NCBI GenBank assembly: GCA_963843285.1
Contig: CAWJJO010000006.1
Coordinates: 124,001 to 188,000, forward strand
Direction of reading: 5' to 3'
Length of the DNA: 64,000 nucleotides
DNA from: CAZDDB01 sp963843285
Lineage (GTDB): Bacteria > Acidobacteriota > HRBIN11 > JAKEFK01
The notes below the pieces were generated by a model. The model made no database searches. It was not told the origin of the DNA and saw only the letters and a program-made list of their open reading frames with translations. The translations under genes and the position numbers were made by a program. Position 1 is the first letter of the stretch; every line of letters begins with the position of its first letter. Below, one piece after another: positions 24,286 through 31,977 of the stretch.

Positions 24286-26679
24286 TCACACCGTATTGGG
24301 AAGTGATATTCGCACGGTTACGGTAGTGCCTTTTCCTGGAACTCCGACGATATTCACTTCTCCGCCGAGAAGGAAAGCGCGTTCCTTCATTCCCATCAAC
24401 CCGAATGACTTGGAATTCGCCAGATTCTCTTCCGTGATTCCCCGGCCATTGTCACTCACTTCCATGGTCAACTTGTCGTCGTTCTCTTCCAACAGTATCT
24501 TAACATGGGAAGCATTCGAATGCCGTGCAACGTTGGTCAGTGTTTCCTGAAAAATGCGAAATAATGCCGTTGCGCTATCACGATCGAGAGAGACGGACTG
24601 AATATTAGAATTGAATTCGCATGTAACTCCAGATCGTGTCAAAAACTCCTGGATCTGCCACTCCATGGCAGCTTTCAAATCAAGGTGATCCAGAACCTCG
24701 GGTCGCAGCTCGGTGCAAATCCTTCGCACTGTCTTGATGGTTTGATCTACCAGTTTGCACATGGAGCCGATCTCTTCCATCAATTCTTTTCGGGGAACGA
24801 CGGCGGATGTTTCCAACATTCCTCTGTTCAGCAAGGCCAGGTCCATTTTTAATGCGGTGAGGACCTGACCCAGATCATCGTGGATTTCTCGCGCGACTTT
24901 GGTCCGTTCTTCTTCGCGTACGGATTGAAGATGCGCAGAAAGCGAGCGTAGTTGTTCCCGCGACTTGTTCAACTTTTCTTCCGATTGCTTTTCCCTTGTA
25001 ATGTCGATCATGACTCCGATCAGGAGGCTGACGGTCTCAGTCTTTGTGAGTACATTCACAAAATTGCGCAACCATACGACGCGTCCGTCACGCGAGATCA
25101 TCCTGTGCTCGAACTCGTACGGTTTTTTATCTGCTGCGGATTTTTTACAAAACGATAAAGCCCAATCCTCGTCATCCGGATGAATATGATCCATCCAGAA
25201 AGTCGGGTTGCTGGTCCATTCTTGTACCGGATATCCGAGCACAACTTCCGCTTCCCGGCTGACAAAAGTAAATTCAAGGGTGTTCGCATCCGCGCTCCAA
25301 ACGATTGCCTGGACCGATTCCACCAGCTGGCGGTATCGCAGTTCTGCCTGACTTAGTATCTCGAGAGCTTGCTGACGTTCGAAGACTCTTCCCAATTGGG
25401 TTCCGATATGATGCATCGCTTCGAGCAATGCTGTATTCGGCTGATCCACGCTATCGGAAAAGAATTCCAGTACGGCAACTACTTTCGTTCCGACCAAAAC
25501 AGGAAGGCCGATGGCTGCTCGGATATTGATGTCAGTGTGTGCGCGTGCGCGCGGAAAGCTTGAATCTGCCGTCACGTCCGGGATCCAGAGAGTTTCTCCC
25601 TGCTCCAGGACGCGTCCGGGCAATCCTATTCCCGTGCGCAGAACCGTTTTTTCGGTAATTTCTTTGAAATTCCTGTACAGTTCAGGATCCTCTAAATGCC
25701 AGAGATTCGAAGGATGGAGTTCTTCGGGATGGATCGTAGAGGGAAAATACACGTGACCGACCGGCCATCCCGTAAATTTGCAGATGCGATCCAGGGAGAA
25801 TTGGATCGCCGATTCAACCGAACCGGCTTGATTGGATGCAACTGCGACGTCCTGAAGCATATGAACGAGGGCGGATTGTTGCTGGGCGGCGGCTTCTGCA
25901 ATTCTTCTTCTAGTTATGTCACGAATTGCGGCAGTGAAAAAAGTATTCGCGCCCAGCTTCCAGGAGGATAAGGAAAGTTCCAGCGGGAACTCCGTTCCAT
26001 CAGGTTTCACCCCGTGCATCTCAACCGTTTTACCGATCAACCGCGGTTCACCCGATTCCAGAAATCTTCGAATTCCCGCTTCATGGGCTTCCCTGTATCG
26101 TTCGGGCATCAAAATCGTCACCGGCTTGCCTACGATTTCTTCACAATAGCCGAAAATTCGAACCGTTGAAGGGTTGCACGAAAGAATGATGCCAGTTTCA
26201 TCTGCCAGAATAATCGCATCATTCGCGGATTCAATCACTGAACGGAACTTCAGATCGGATTCGCGGAACGCTTCTTCTGCGAGTTTTTGATCGTTGATAT
26301 CGATGCACAGTCCGACCATCCGTTCCGGATTTCCGGCCGCATCACAATAAAGATGTCCGGCTCCCTGCACCCAACGAACTGAGCCATCCTGTCTCACAAT
26401 CCGGTATTGAACGCGATGCTCTTGTTTTTTCTCAAGTACCCGTTGGATTGAATCTGACACTGCTTTGCGGTCCTCTGAATGGATTTCGTCCAGAACGGCA
26501 TCTACTGTGCCGGGAAATGTTCCCGGGGCCATGCCGTGAATTTTTTCTAAACCGCGTGACCAGATTACTTTTCCGGTGCGGATATCCCAGTCCCAAACAC
26601 CCGCTAAGTCCCCGGCTTGCAGTCCCAAGCGGAGACGTTCTTCATTCTCTCGTATTACTTCGGAGTCTTTTTGTTCCAC
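24286..26679 (-). CDS. PAS/GAF sensor histidine kinase (NarX-type)
   Basis: 797 residues with no membrane helix, so a soluble cytoplasmic sensor. Order: PAS/PAC (about 10-135), PAS (about 140-262, with ANDAIILADETGIILSCN), GAF (about 285-445), PAS/PAC (about 455-580), HisKA_3 dimerisation domain with phospho-His in VAREIHDDLGQVLTALK, and a HATPase with VSDNGRGI and SFGLMGMKERAFLLGG. It would phosphorylate one or both adjacent NarL-type regulators. The signal is unknown; PAS and GAF domains commonly sense redox, gas or small ligands. The start is GTG 26679 with no clear ribosome site. Confidence 0.92.
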   Translation of the reverse strand: MEQKDSEVIRENEERLRLGLQAGDLAGVWDWDIRTGKVIWSRGLEKIHGMAPGTFPGTVDAVLDEIHSEDRKAVSDSIQRVLEKKQEHRVQYRIVRQDGSVRWVQGAGHLYCDAAGNPERMVGLCIDINDQKLAEEAFRESDLKFRSVIESANDAIILADETGIILSCNPSTVRIFGYCEEIVGKPVTILMPERYREAHEAGIRRFLESGEPRLIGKTVEMHGVKPDGTEFPLELSLSSWKLGANTFFTAAIRDITRRRIAEAAAQQQSALVHMLQDVAVASNQAGSVESAIQFSLDRICKFTGWPVGHVYFPSTIHPEELHPSNLWHLEDPELYRNFKEITEKTVLRTGIGLPGRVLEQGETLWIPDVTADSSFPRARAHTDINIRAAIGLPVLVGTKVVAVLEFFSDSVDQPNTALLEAMHHIGTQLGRVFERQQALEILSQAELRYRQLVESVQAIVWSADANTLEFTFVSREAEVVLGYPVQEWTSNPTFWMDHIHPDDEDWALSFCKKSAADKKPYEFEHRMISRDGRVVWLRNFVNVLTKTETVSLLIGVMIDITREKQSEEKLNKSREQLRSLSAHLQSVREEERTKVAREIHDDLGQVLTALKMDLALLNRGMLETSAVVPRKELMEEIGSMCKLVDQTIKTVRRICTELRPEVLDHLDLKAAMEWQIQEFLTRSGVTCEFNSNIQSVSLDRDSATALFRIFQETLTNVARHSNASHVKILLEENDDKLTMEVSDNGRGITEENLANSKSFGLMGMKERAFLLGGEVNIVGVPGKGTTVTVRISLPNTV

Positions 26680-26736
26680 AGATTTACGTATGGCAATATA
26701 TAAGGAGGCATTCCAAAAAATGCAAGCGCCCTGTTT

Positions 26737-26780
26737 GTAGTAGCGACTCCAGTCGCTACTCTTCTGTAGCGAATGAATTC
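26737..26780. repeat. Palindromic repeat, family R2, copy 1
   Basis: A hairpin TAGCGACT-CC-AGTCGCTA (26741-26758) is followed by TGTAGCGAATGAATTC. The latter segment recurs as a fuller palindrome at 45418-45439. It lies in the short gap between the sensor kinase promoter and the M23 gene end. Confidence 0.6.
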
Positions 26781-26793
26781 CATTATACGAACG

Positions 26794-27495
26794 TCACGGT
26801 GATCGGTATTCTACTATATTCTGATATACGAGATATGGATTGACGGCAGTTCCATCCCACCAGTGTTTCTCTTTTGTGAGACGGAAAATTGTGAAATGTA
26901 AATGAGGTGTGTTCGGGGGCGCATTTCCGGAAGTTCCTACATATCCGATCACTTGTCCGCGTGTGAGATGATCCCCCTCATGAAGATTGTCAACATAGCG
27001 TTCCAGATGCGCGTAGTAATAAGCGTATGTCTGCGTAGGGTCAAAGTGATAAATCGTAATGCCACCGTACTTGCTGTACCACAAACGCGCCACCGTTCCA
27101 TCTTCTACGGCTACCACAGGCGTGTTTCGCGGCGCGACAATGTCGATCGCTTGGTGTATGTGATTGCCGCGCGATTCGTCAAAGGTGTCGCGAACACCTT
27201 GAATCGTGAAGCTCTTCAGAGGGAAAAGCAGGTTCCGTTTTTTTAGTTCTGAAACGCTGTCGTCATCCCGGTTCTTTCTGGCTTCGAGACGTTGTAAATA
27301 CTCCTGATGATCACTTGGGGGAAGATCAAGCGGGGCCGAAATAGCGGCAGTTGTCTGTTTCAACGCATGTTGGAAATCGGCAAAATAGGGAAATTGGAGG
27401 CGCAGTCCATAATGTGTCAACACAACACCTGCGAGAAAACCAACAATCGCGGAACCGGCAAAGTGCCAGAATCTGAATGATTTCGGATCATTCAT
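26794..27495 (-). CDS. M23-family (LytM) peptidoglycan peptidase
   Basis: 233 residues. One N-terminal anchor helix (FAGSAIVGFLAGVVLTHYG), a helical linker, then an M23 metallopeptidase domain. Zinc-site pieces visible: HQAIDI (HxxxD) and HLHF near the C-terminus; the central histidine region is YYAHLERY. It would cut peptide cross-links in the periplasm, or act as an activator. Its start overlaps the end of the L,D-transpeptidase gene by 8 bases (27488-27495), so the two form a cell-wall operon. Confidence 0.88.
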   Translation of the reverse strand: MNDPKSFRFWHFAGSAIVGFLAGVVLTHYGLRLQFPYFADFQHALKQTTAAISAPLDLPPSDHQEYLQRLEARKNRDDDSVSELKKRNLLFPLKSFTIQGVRDTFDESRGNHIHQAIDIVAPRNTPVVAVEDGTVARLWYSKYGGITIYHFDPTQTYAYYYAHLERYVDNLHEGDHLTRGQVIGYVGTSGNAPPNTPHLHFTIFRLTKEKHWWDGTAVNPYLVYQNIVEYRSP

Positions 27496-28423
27496 GAAAA
27501 ATCACTTGAGTCCCAGGTTGAATCATTCCGACCAGCTTCATGGCGTCCCAGTTCGTAAGACGAATGCAGCCATTTGATTCCGAATGACCGATCTTTGAAG
27601 GCTCGGGCGACCCGTGCAAGCCATAATGCTCGGCATTCAGATCAATCCATACCACGCCAACAGGATTGTTCGGTCCGGGCGCAATTTTTCCCTTCGAATC
27701 GGCCGGATCCGCAGCCCAGAATAATTCCGGATTATAGTAAAAAACAGGATTCTTGCTGATTCCGGTCACTTTCCATTTGCCCGGTGGGAGTGGTTCGTGA
27801 ATGCTGCCGGAAGTTACCGGAGCATAAAAAACAGCGTTGCCATCCGCGTTACGCACAATCAGACTTGAGTCCGTACCGGAAATCTCAACGCTGATTTCGG
27901 CTGCATTCTGTTTGGGTGTCCTTTCTTGCGCAACATCCGGCACCTGGATCATTTCTCCAGCTGCAAAGCTCGAATCAGGATTCAGTTGCTTCAGCAAATT
28001 GGGGTTGATATGAAACTTCTCCGCAAGCAGTTCCAGCGGGGAGGTGTAGTTCAGTGCTGGAAGTTTTGTCTGTTCCATCAAATCTGGAGGAATTTTTTCG
28101 GTGAAAGGACCGCTTACATCGTTTTGGCTAATCGTATAAGGAACGAGCAATTCCTGACCCTCGTCGCGCAATTCTGTTTTAGTCGCCTCATCCACGACTC
28201 CCGTGGCTTTCAACCCACGCGATTCCTGGTATGCAGAAAGCGCCTTTCTGGTATTAGATCCATTTTGACCGTCAATCTCACCCGGCGAAAACCCGGCCCT
28301 GTCAAGAAGTATCTGAAGTCGAAAGACAGGTGAGACTTCATGAGACCGGTCGGCGGCAACGACGGCAGTCGACGAGATAGTTAGCAGCACCAGGCAGAGA
28401 AGGAACCGAATATTTGAATCCAT
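27488..28423 (-). CDS. L,D-transpeptidase (YkuD) with peptidoglycan-binding domain
   Basis: 311 residues. Signal peptide (1-25), PG_binding_1 domain (FRLQILLDRAGFSPGEIDG), a LysM-like segment (LAEKFHINPNLLKQLNP), then a YkuD catalytic domain with HGSPEPSKIGHSESNGCIRL, where the His and Cys of the HxxxxxxSxGCIR motif are present. It forms 3-3 cross-links or attaches proteins to peptidoglycan. Start ATG 28423 is chosen for the signal peptide and the GAGG site 6 bases upstream. A longer frame to 28552 would overlap the zinc-finger gene. Operon with the M23 peptidase. Confidence 0.9.
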   Translation of the reverse strand: MDSNIRFLLCLVLLTISSTAVVAADRSHEVSPVFRLQILLDRAGFSPGEIDGQNGSNTRKALSAYQESRGLKATGVVDEATKTELRDEGQELLVPYTISQNDVSGPFTEKIPPDLMEQTKLPALNYTSPLELLAEKFHINPNLLKQLNPDSSFAAGEMIQVPDVAQERTPKQNAAEISVEISGTDSSLIVRNADGNAVFYAPVTSGSIHEPLPPGKWKVTGISKNPVFYYNPELFWAADPADSKGKIAPGPNNPVGVVWIDLNAEHYGLHGSPEPSKIGHSESNGCIRLTNWDAMKLVGMIQPGTQVIFHE

Positions 28424-28436
28424 TTTGACCTCGGAC

Positions 28437-28462
28437 AAAAACAGGTGGCCTTTCGGCCACCC
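28437..28462 (-). terminator. Rho-independent terminator after the zinc-finger gene
   Basis: On the - strand GGGTGGCC-GAAA-GGCCACC is followed by TGTTTTT. The stem is perfect with a GNRA-type tetraloop. It lies between the small C2H2 gene and the L,D-transpeptidase ATG, so it separates their transcription, at least in part. Confidence 0.8.
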
Positions 28463-28487
28463 GTTCCGCGTATGAATTGTTGTGGCG

Positions 28488-28661
28488 TTATGAAGGACGC
28501 GACCAGACTTCTTGATCACCCTGATGTTCAAATTCTTCTTCATGGCTTTCATCCAGATGATCTTCGAGAACTTCTTTTGAGTTGAAGATCCTGTCGCAGA
28601 ATCTACATTTGAATTCCTCGTATGTCTGAGCCGGTCGCTCCTTGGATTGTTTTCGGGGCAT
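28488..28661 (-). CDS. C2H2 zinc-finger miniprotein (copy A)
   Basis: 57 residues with one clear finger: FKCRFCDRIFNSKEVLEDHL followed by DESH, i.e. C-x2-C-x12-H-x4-H. The tail is acidic. Bacterial C2H2 proteins are uncommon; small ones may bind DNA, RNA or protein. The start ATG 28661 has GGAGGTACC directly upstream, a strong site. A second gene of the same type is at 45572-45745. Too short to be caught by a long-ORF filter but very likely real because of the ribosome site, finger and terminator. Confidence 0.8.
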   Translation of the reverse strand: MPRKQSKERPAQTYEEFKCRFCDRIFNSKEVLEDHLDESHEEEFEHQGDQEVWSRPS

Positions 28662-28923
28662 GGTACCTCCTATACTAAGAATTCATGACGGTCGTCGTTT
28701 AAGGCGCCGCTCTGTTCAAACGATAAAACGATTCTTTTCAGCTGCCGTAAAGAAATCACGCTTTCGACGTGATAAACTCAACCACACGTATTGCGATTTG
28801 GGCAATCCGAACTACATTTGTTACGGAACCATACGTGTGTAGCTTTGCTGTACGAATGCACTGGCTTCTGGGGAAATTGGATCGTACAACCCATCTTATC
28901 GTCACTCGATCGAAGGAGAATTT

Positions 28924-30708
28924 ATGCCAACAACTGAAAACCCTCTCGAAGAGGATCCGTCTCTATCATCCGCGCGGCCAAAAGGCGTAGGGAAAAATAA
29001 GAGAAAACAGTCGAAGGGTTCTCCTTCGTCTGGAAATGGAGGCAATGGATATCGTCATTCGGAGCTGAAACAACTTCTTAAGGCTCTGCGCTCTGCTCGG
29101 GACGGGGACTTTTCAGTTCGGCTGTCTTTCAAACAGGATGGAATCCTAAACGAAATTGCCGACGCATTTAATGAATACGTTTCCCGGAATCAGACAAGAG
29201 TGAACGAACTGGCACGTGTTAGCAGAGTGATTGGGGAAGAAGGCAAGCTGACAGAACGGGCGGGTTTATATGGTGCATCGGGAGAATGGCGAACCAGTGT
29301 CGAAGCAGTGAATGCATTGATCAACAACCTGGCCCAACCGACAACAGAAGTAGGACGAGTCATCACAGCTGTCGCCAGGGGCGATCTTAGCGAAAAAATG
29401 AGACTGGAAATCGACGGTCGTTCTCTAAAAGGTGAATTCCTGCAAATCGGTACGATTGTAAACACGATGGTGGATCAGCTTAGCTCGTTTGCCGGCGAGG
29501 TGACCAGGGTCGCGCGAGAAGTGGGAACGGAAGGCGAGCTGGGTGGTCAGGCCGAAGTAAGAGGAGTTGCGGGAACCTGGAAAGGATTAACCGATAACGT
29601 GAACGCCATGGCAAACAGTCTCACGTCGCAGGTGAGAAATATCGCAGAAGTAACGACCGCCGTTGCGCAGGGCGATCTCTCGCGGAAAATTACGGTCCAG
29701 GCAAAAGGAGAGATCCTTCAATTGAAGGACACCATTAACACCATGGTGGATCAGTTGAATGGATTTGCGTCGGAAGTCATTCGCGTGGCGCGCGAAGTCG
29801 GTACAGATGGAAAGTTAGGAGGTCAGGCAAGAGTAGAAGGCGTGGCCGGCACCTGGAGAGATCTAACTGATAACGTGAACGGTATGGCAAATAATTTGAC
29901 GAGCCAGGTGCGTAATATCGCTGAAGTTACCAAGGCAGTCGCGCTGGGCGATTTGTCCAAGAAGATTACAGTCGACGTTAAAGGAGAAATCCTGGAATTG
30001 AAGAACACGATCAATACGATGGTGGATCAGTTGAATGCGTTTGCATCCGAAGTCATTCGTGTGGCGCGCGAAGTTGGAACCGAAGGAAAGCTGGGAGGTC
30101 AGGCAAAAGTAGAAGGTGTGGCCGGTACATGGAGAGATTTGACAAATAACGTCAACTGGATGGCCGACAACCTGACGAGCCAGGTGCGCAACATCGCTGA
30201 AGTTACCAAGGCCGTTGCGCAGGGAGATCTATCCAAAACGATTACCGTTGAAGTGCGGGGCGAGATTCTCGAATTGAAGAACACGATCAATACGATGGTG
30301 GATCAGTTGAACGGGTTCGCATCAGAAGTTAGCCGTGTGGCAAGAGAAGTAGGAACTGAAGGAAAGCTCGGTGGTCAAGCGGAAGTGAAGGAGGTTGCTG
30401 GAACCTGGAAGGATTTAACCGACAACGTAAACAGAATGGCGACGAATTTGACCGATCAGGTGCGAAACATTGCGGCGGTCACGACGGCGGTTGCGCAGGG
30501 CGATCTTTCCAAAAAGATCACCGTAGAAGCCAAAGGCGAAATTCTTCAATTGAAAGACACGATCAATACGATGGTGGATCAGCTCAACGCATTTGCATCA
30601 GAAGTCAGCCGCGTGGCGCGTGAGGTCGGAACCGAAGGCAAGCTAGGCGGGCAAGCGCGGGTCGAGGGAGTTGGGGGTACGTGGAAAGATCTGACTGAAC
30701 AACGTTAA
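28924..30708 (+). CDS. Poly-HAMP hybrid sensor kinase, 5' part (frameshifted)
   Basis: 594 residues forming the N-terminal section of a giant hybrid kinase that continues at 30713-34816. No membrane helix is seen, so it is cytoplasmic. After a low-complexity basic N-terminus come about six HAMP units of 92 residues; each carries a version of VRNIAEVTTAVAQGDLS, INTMVDQLN, and LGGQ followed by AGTWKDLTDNVN. HAMP arrays relay conformational signals, as in the Nik1-type osmosensing kinases of fungi. The frame breaks at an extra A (30698/30699): reading ACTGAC instead of ACTGAAC would restore the TDNVN motif and join the next frame. Either an assembly error or a true lesion. ATG 28924 follows GAAGGAGAA. 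Confidence 0.85.
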   Translation: MPTTENPLEEDPSLSSARPKGVGKNKRKQSKGSPSSGNGGNGYRHSELKQLLKALRSARDGDFSVRLSFKQDGILNEIADAFNEYVSRNQTRVNELARVSRVIGEEGKLTERAGLYGASGEWRTSVEAVNALINNLAQPTTEVGRVITAVARGDLSEKMRLEIDGRSLKGEFLQIGTIVNTMVDQLSSFAGEVTRVAREVGTEGELGGQAEVRGVAGTWKGLTDNVNAMANSLTSQVRNIAEVTTAVAQGDLSRKITVQAKGEILQLKDTINTMVDQLNGFASEVIRVAREVGTDGKLGGQARVEGVAGTWRDLTDNVNGMANNLTSQVRNIAEVTKAVALGDLSKKITVDVKGEILELKNTINTMVDQLNAFASEVIRVAREVGTEGKLGGQAKVEGVAGTWRDLTNNVNWMADNLTSQVRNIAEVTKAVAQGDLSKTITVEVRGEILELKNTINTMVDQLNGFASEVSRVAREVGTEGKLGGQAEVKEVAGTWKDLTDNVNRMATNLTDQVRNIAAVTTAVAQGDLSKKITVEAKGEILQLKDTINTMVDQLNAFASEVSRVAREVGTEGKLGGQARVEGVGGTWKDLTEQR

Positions 30709-31977
30709 CTACATGGCTACAAATCTTACGGATCAGGTTCGTAACATCGCTGCTGTTACGACCGCGGTTGCGCAGGGAGATCTCTCCAAGAAAATCACCG
30801 TCGATGTAAAAGGTGAAATCCTCGAATTGAAAAATACGATCAATACGATGGTGGATCAATTAAATGCGTTTGCGTCCGAGGTCAGTCGCGTTGCAAAAGA
30901 AGTAGGAACCGATGGAAAACTGGGCGGTCAGGCCGAAGTGCGTGGTGTTTCCGGTATCTGGAAGGATCTGACCGATAACGTGAACAAGATGGCTTCCAAT
31001 CTTACGGATCAGGTGCGAAATATTGCGCTGGTGACCACCGGAGTTGCAAATGGAGATCTTTCACAGAAGATCACGGTAGATGCGAGCGGTGAAATCATGC
31101 AGCTGAAAAACACAATCAACAAGATGGTGGATCAGCTCAATGCGTTTGCAGCCGAAGTTACACGTGTGGCAAAGGAAGTGGGAACAGACGGAAAGTTGGG
31201 TGGACAGGCTGAAGTGAAAGGGACATCTGGAACCTGGAAGGACCTGACCGATAACGTGAACGCAATGGCCGGAAGTTTGACTTCGCAGGTGAGAGATATC
31301 GCGAAAGTAACGACAGCCGTAGCGAACGGAGATCTCTCCCAAAAGATTACCGTCGATGCTCGCGGCGAAATTCTTCAGTTAAAAGACACCATCAACAAGA
31401 TGGTGGATCAATTAAACTCATTTGCCTCGGAAGTCAGCCGTGTGGCAAGGGAAGTGGGTACCGACGGAAATCTAGGCGGGCAGGCCGAGATCAAAGGAGT
31501 TGCCGGAACATGGAAAGATCTGACGGATAACGTGAACCGCATGGCTACGAATCTTACGGATCAGGTCCGTAATATCGCGCTGGTGACTACCTCGGTCGCA
31601 CAAGGAGATCTGTCGAAGAAAATTACCGTTGAAGCGAAAGGTGAGATTCTGGAATTGAAGAGCACGATTAATACGATGGTCGACCAGCTCAATGCATTCG
31701 CCGCTGAAGTTACACGCGTGGCCAGAGAGGTCGGCACGGAAGGAATGCTGGGAGGTCAGGCCAAGGTTCCTGGAGTTGCCGGCACCTGGAAAGACCTGAC
31801 AGACAACGTCAACCAGCTTGCGGCAAATCTCACCACACAGGTGCGCGCGATCGCAGACGTGGCAACTGCAGTGACTCGAGGTGATCTGACACGTTCGGTT
31901 GCAGTCGAAGCGCAGGGCGAAGTCGAGGAGCTGAAGAACAACATCAACCAGATGATCATCACACTCAAAGAAACCAC
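29356..31977 (+). repeat. Tandem 276-bp HAMP-coding repeats
   Basis: About nine to ten in-frame units of 276 bases (92 codons). Unit boundaries taken at the GTGCGNAAYATCGC-type motif fall at 29632, 29908, 30184, 30460 and then 30737, i.e. exactly 276 apart except for one extra base where the frame breaks. Adjacent units are highly similar at DNA level, so unequal recombination and assembly collapse are possible. Confidence 0.85.

Noticed and set aside
28424..28552. N-terminal extension of the L,D-transpeptidase
   Set aside because: It overlaps the zinc-finger gene and its terminator; the ATG at 28423 has a ribosome site and signal peptide.
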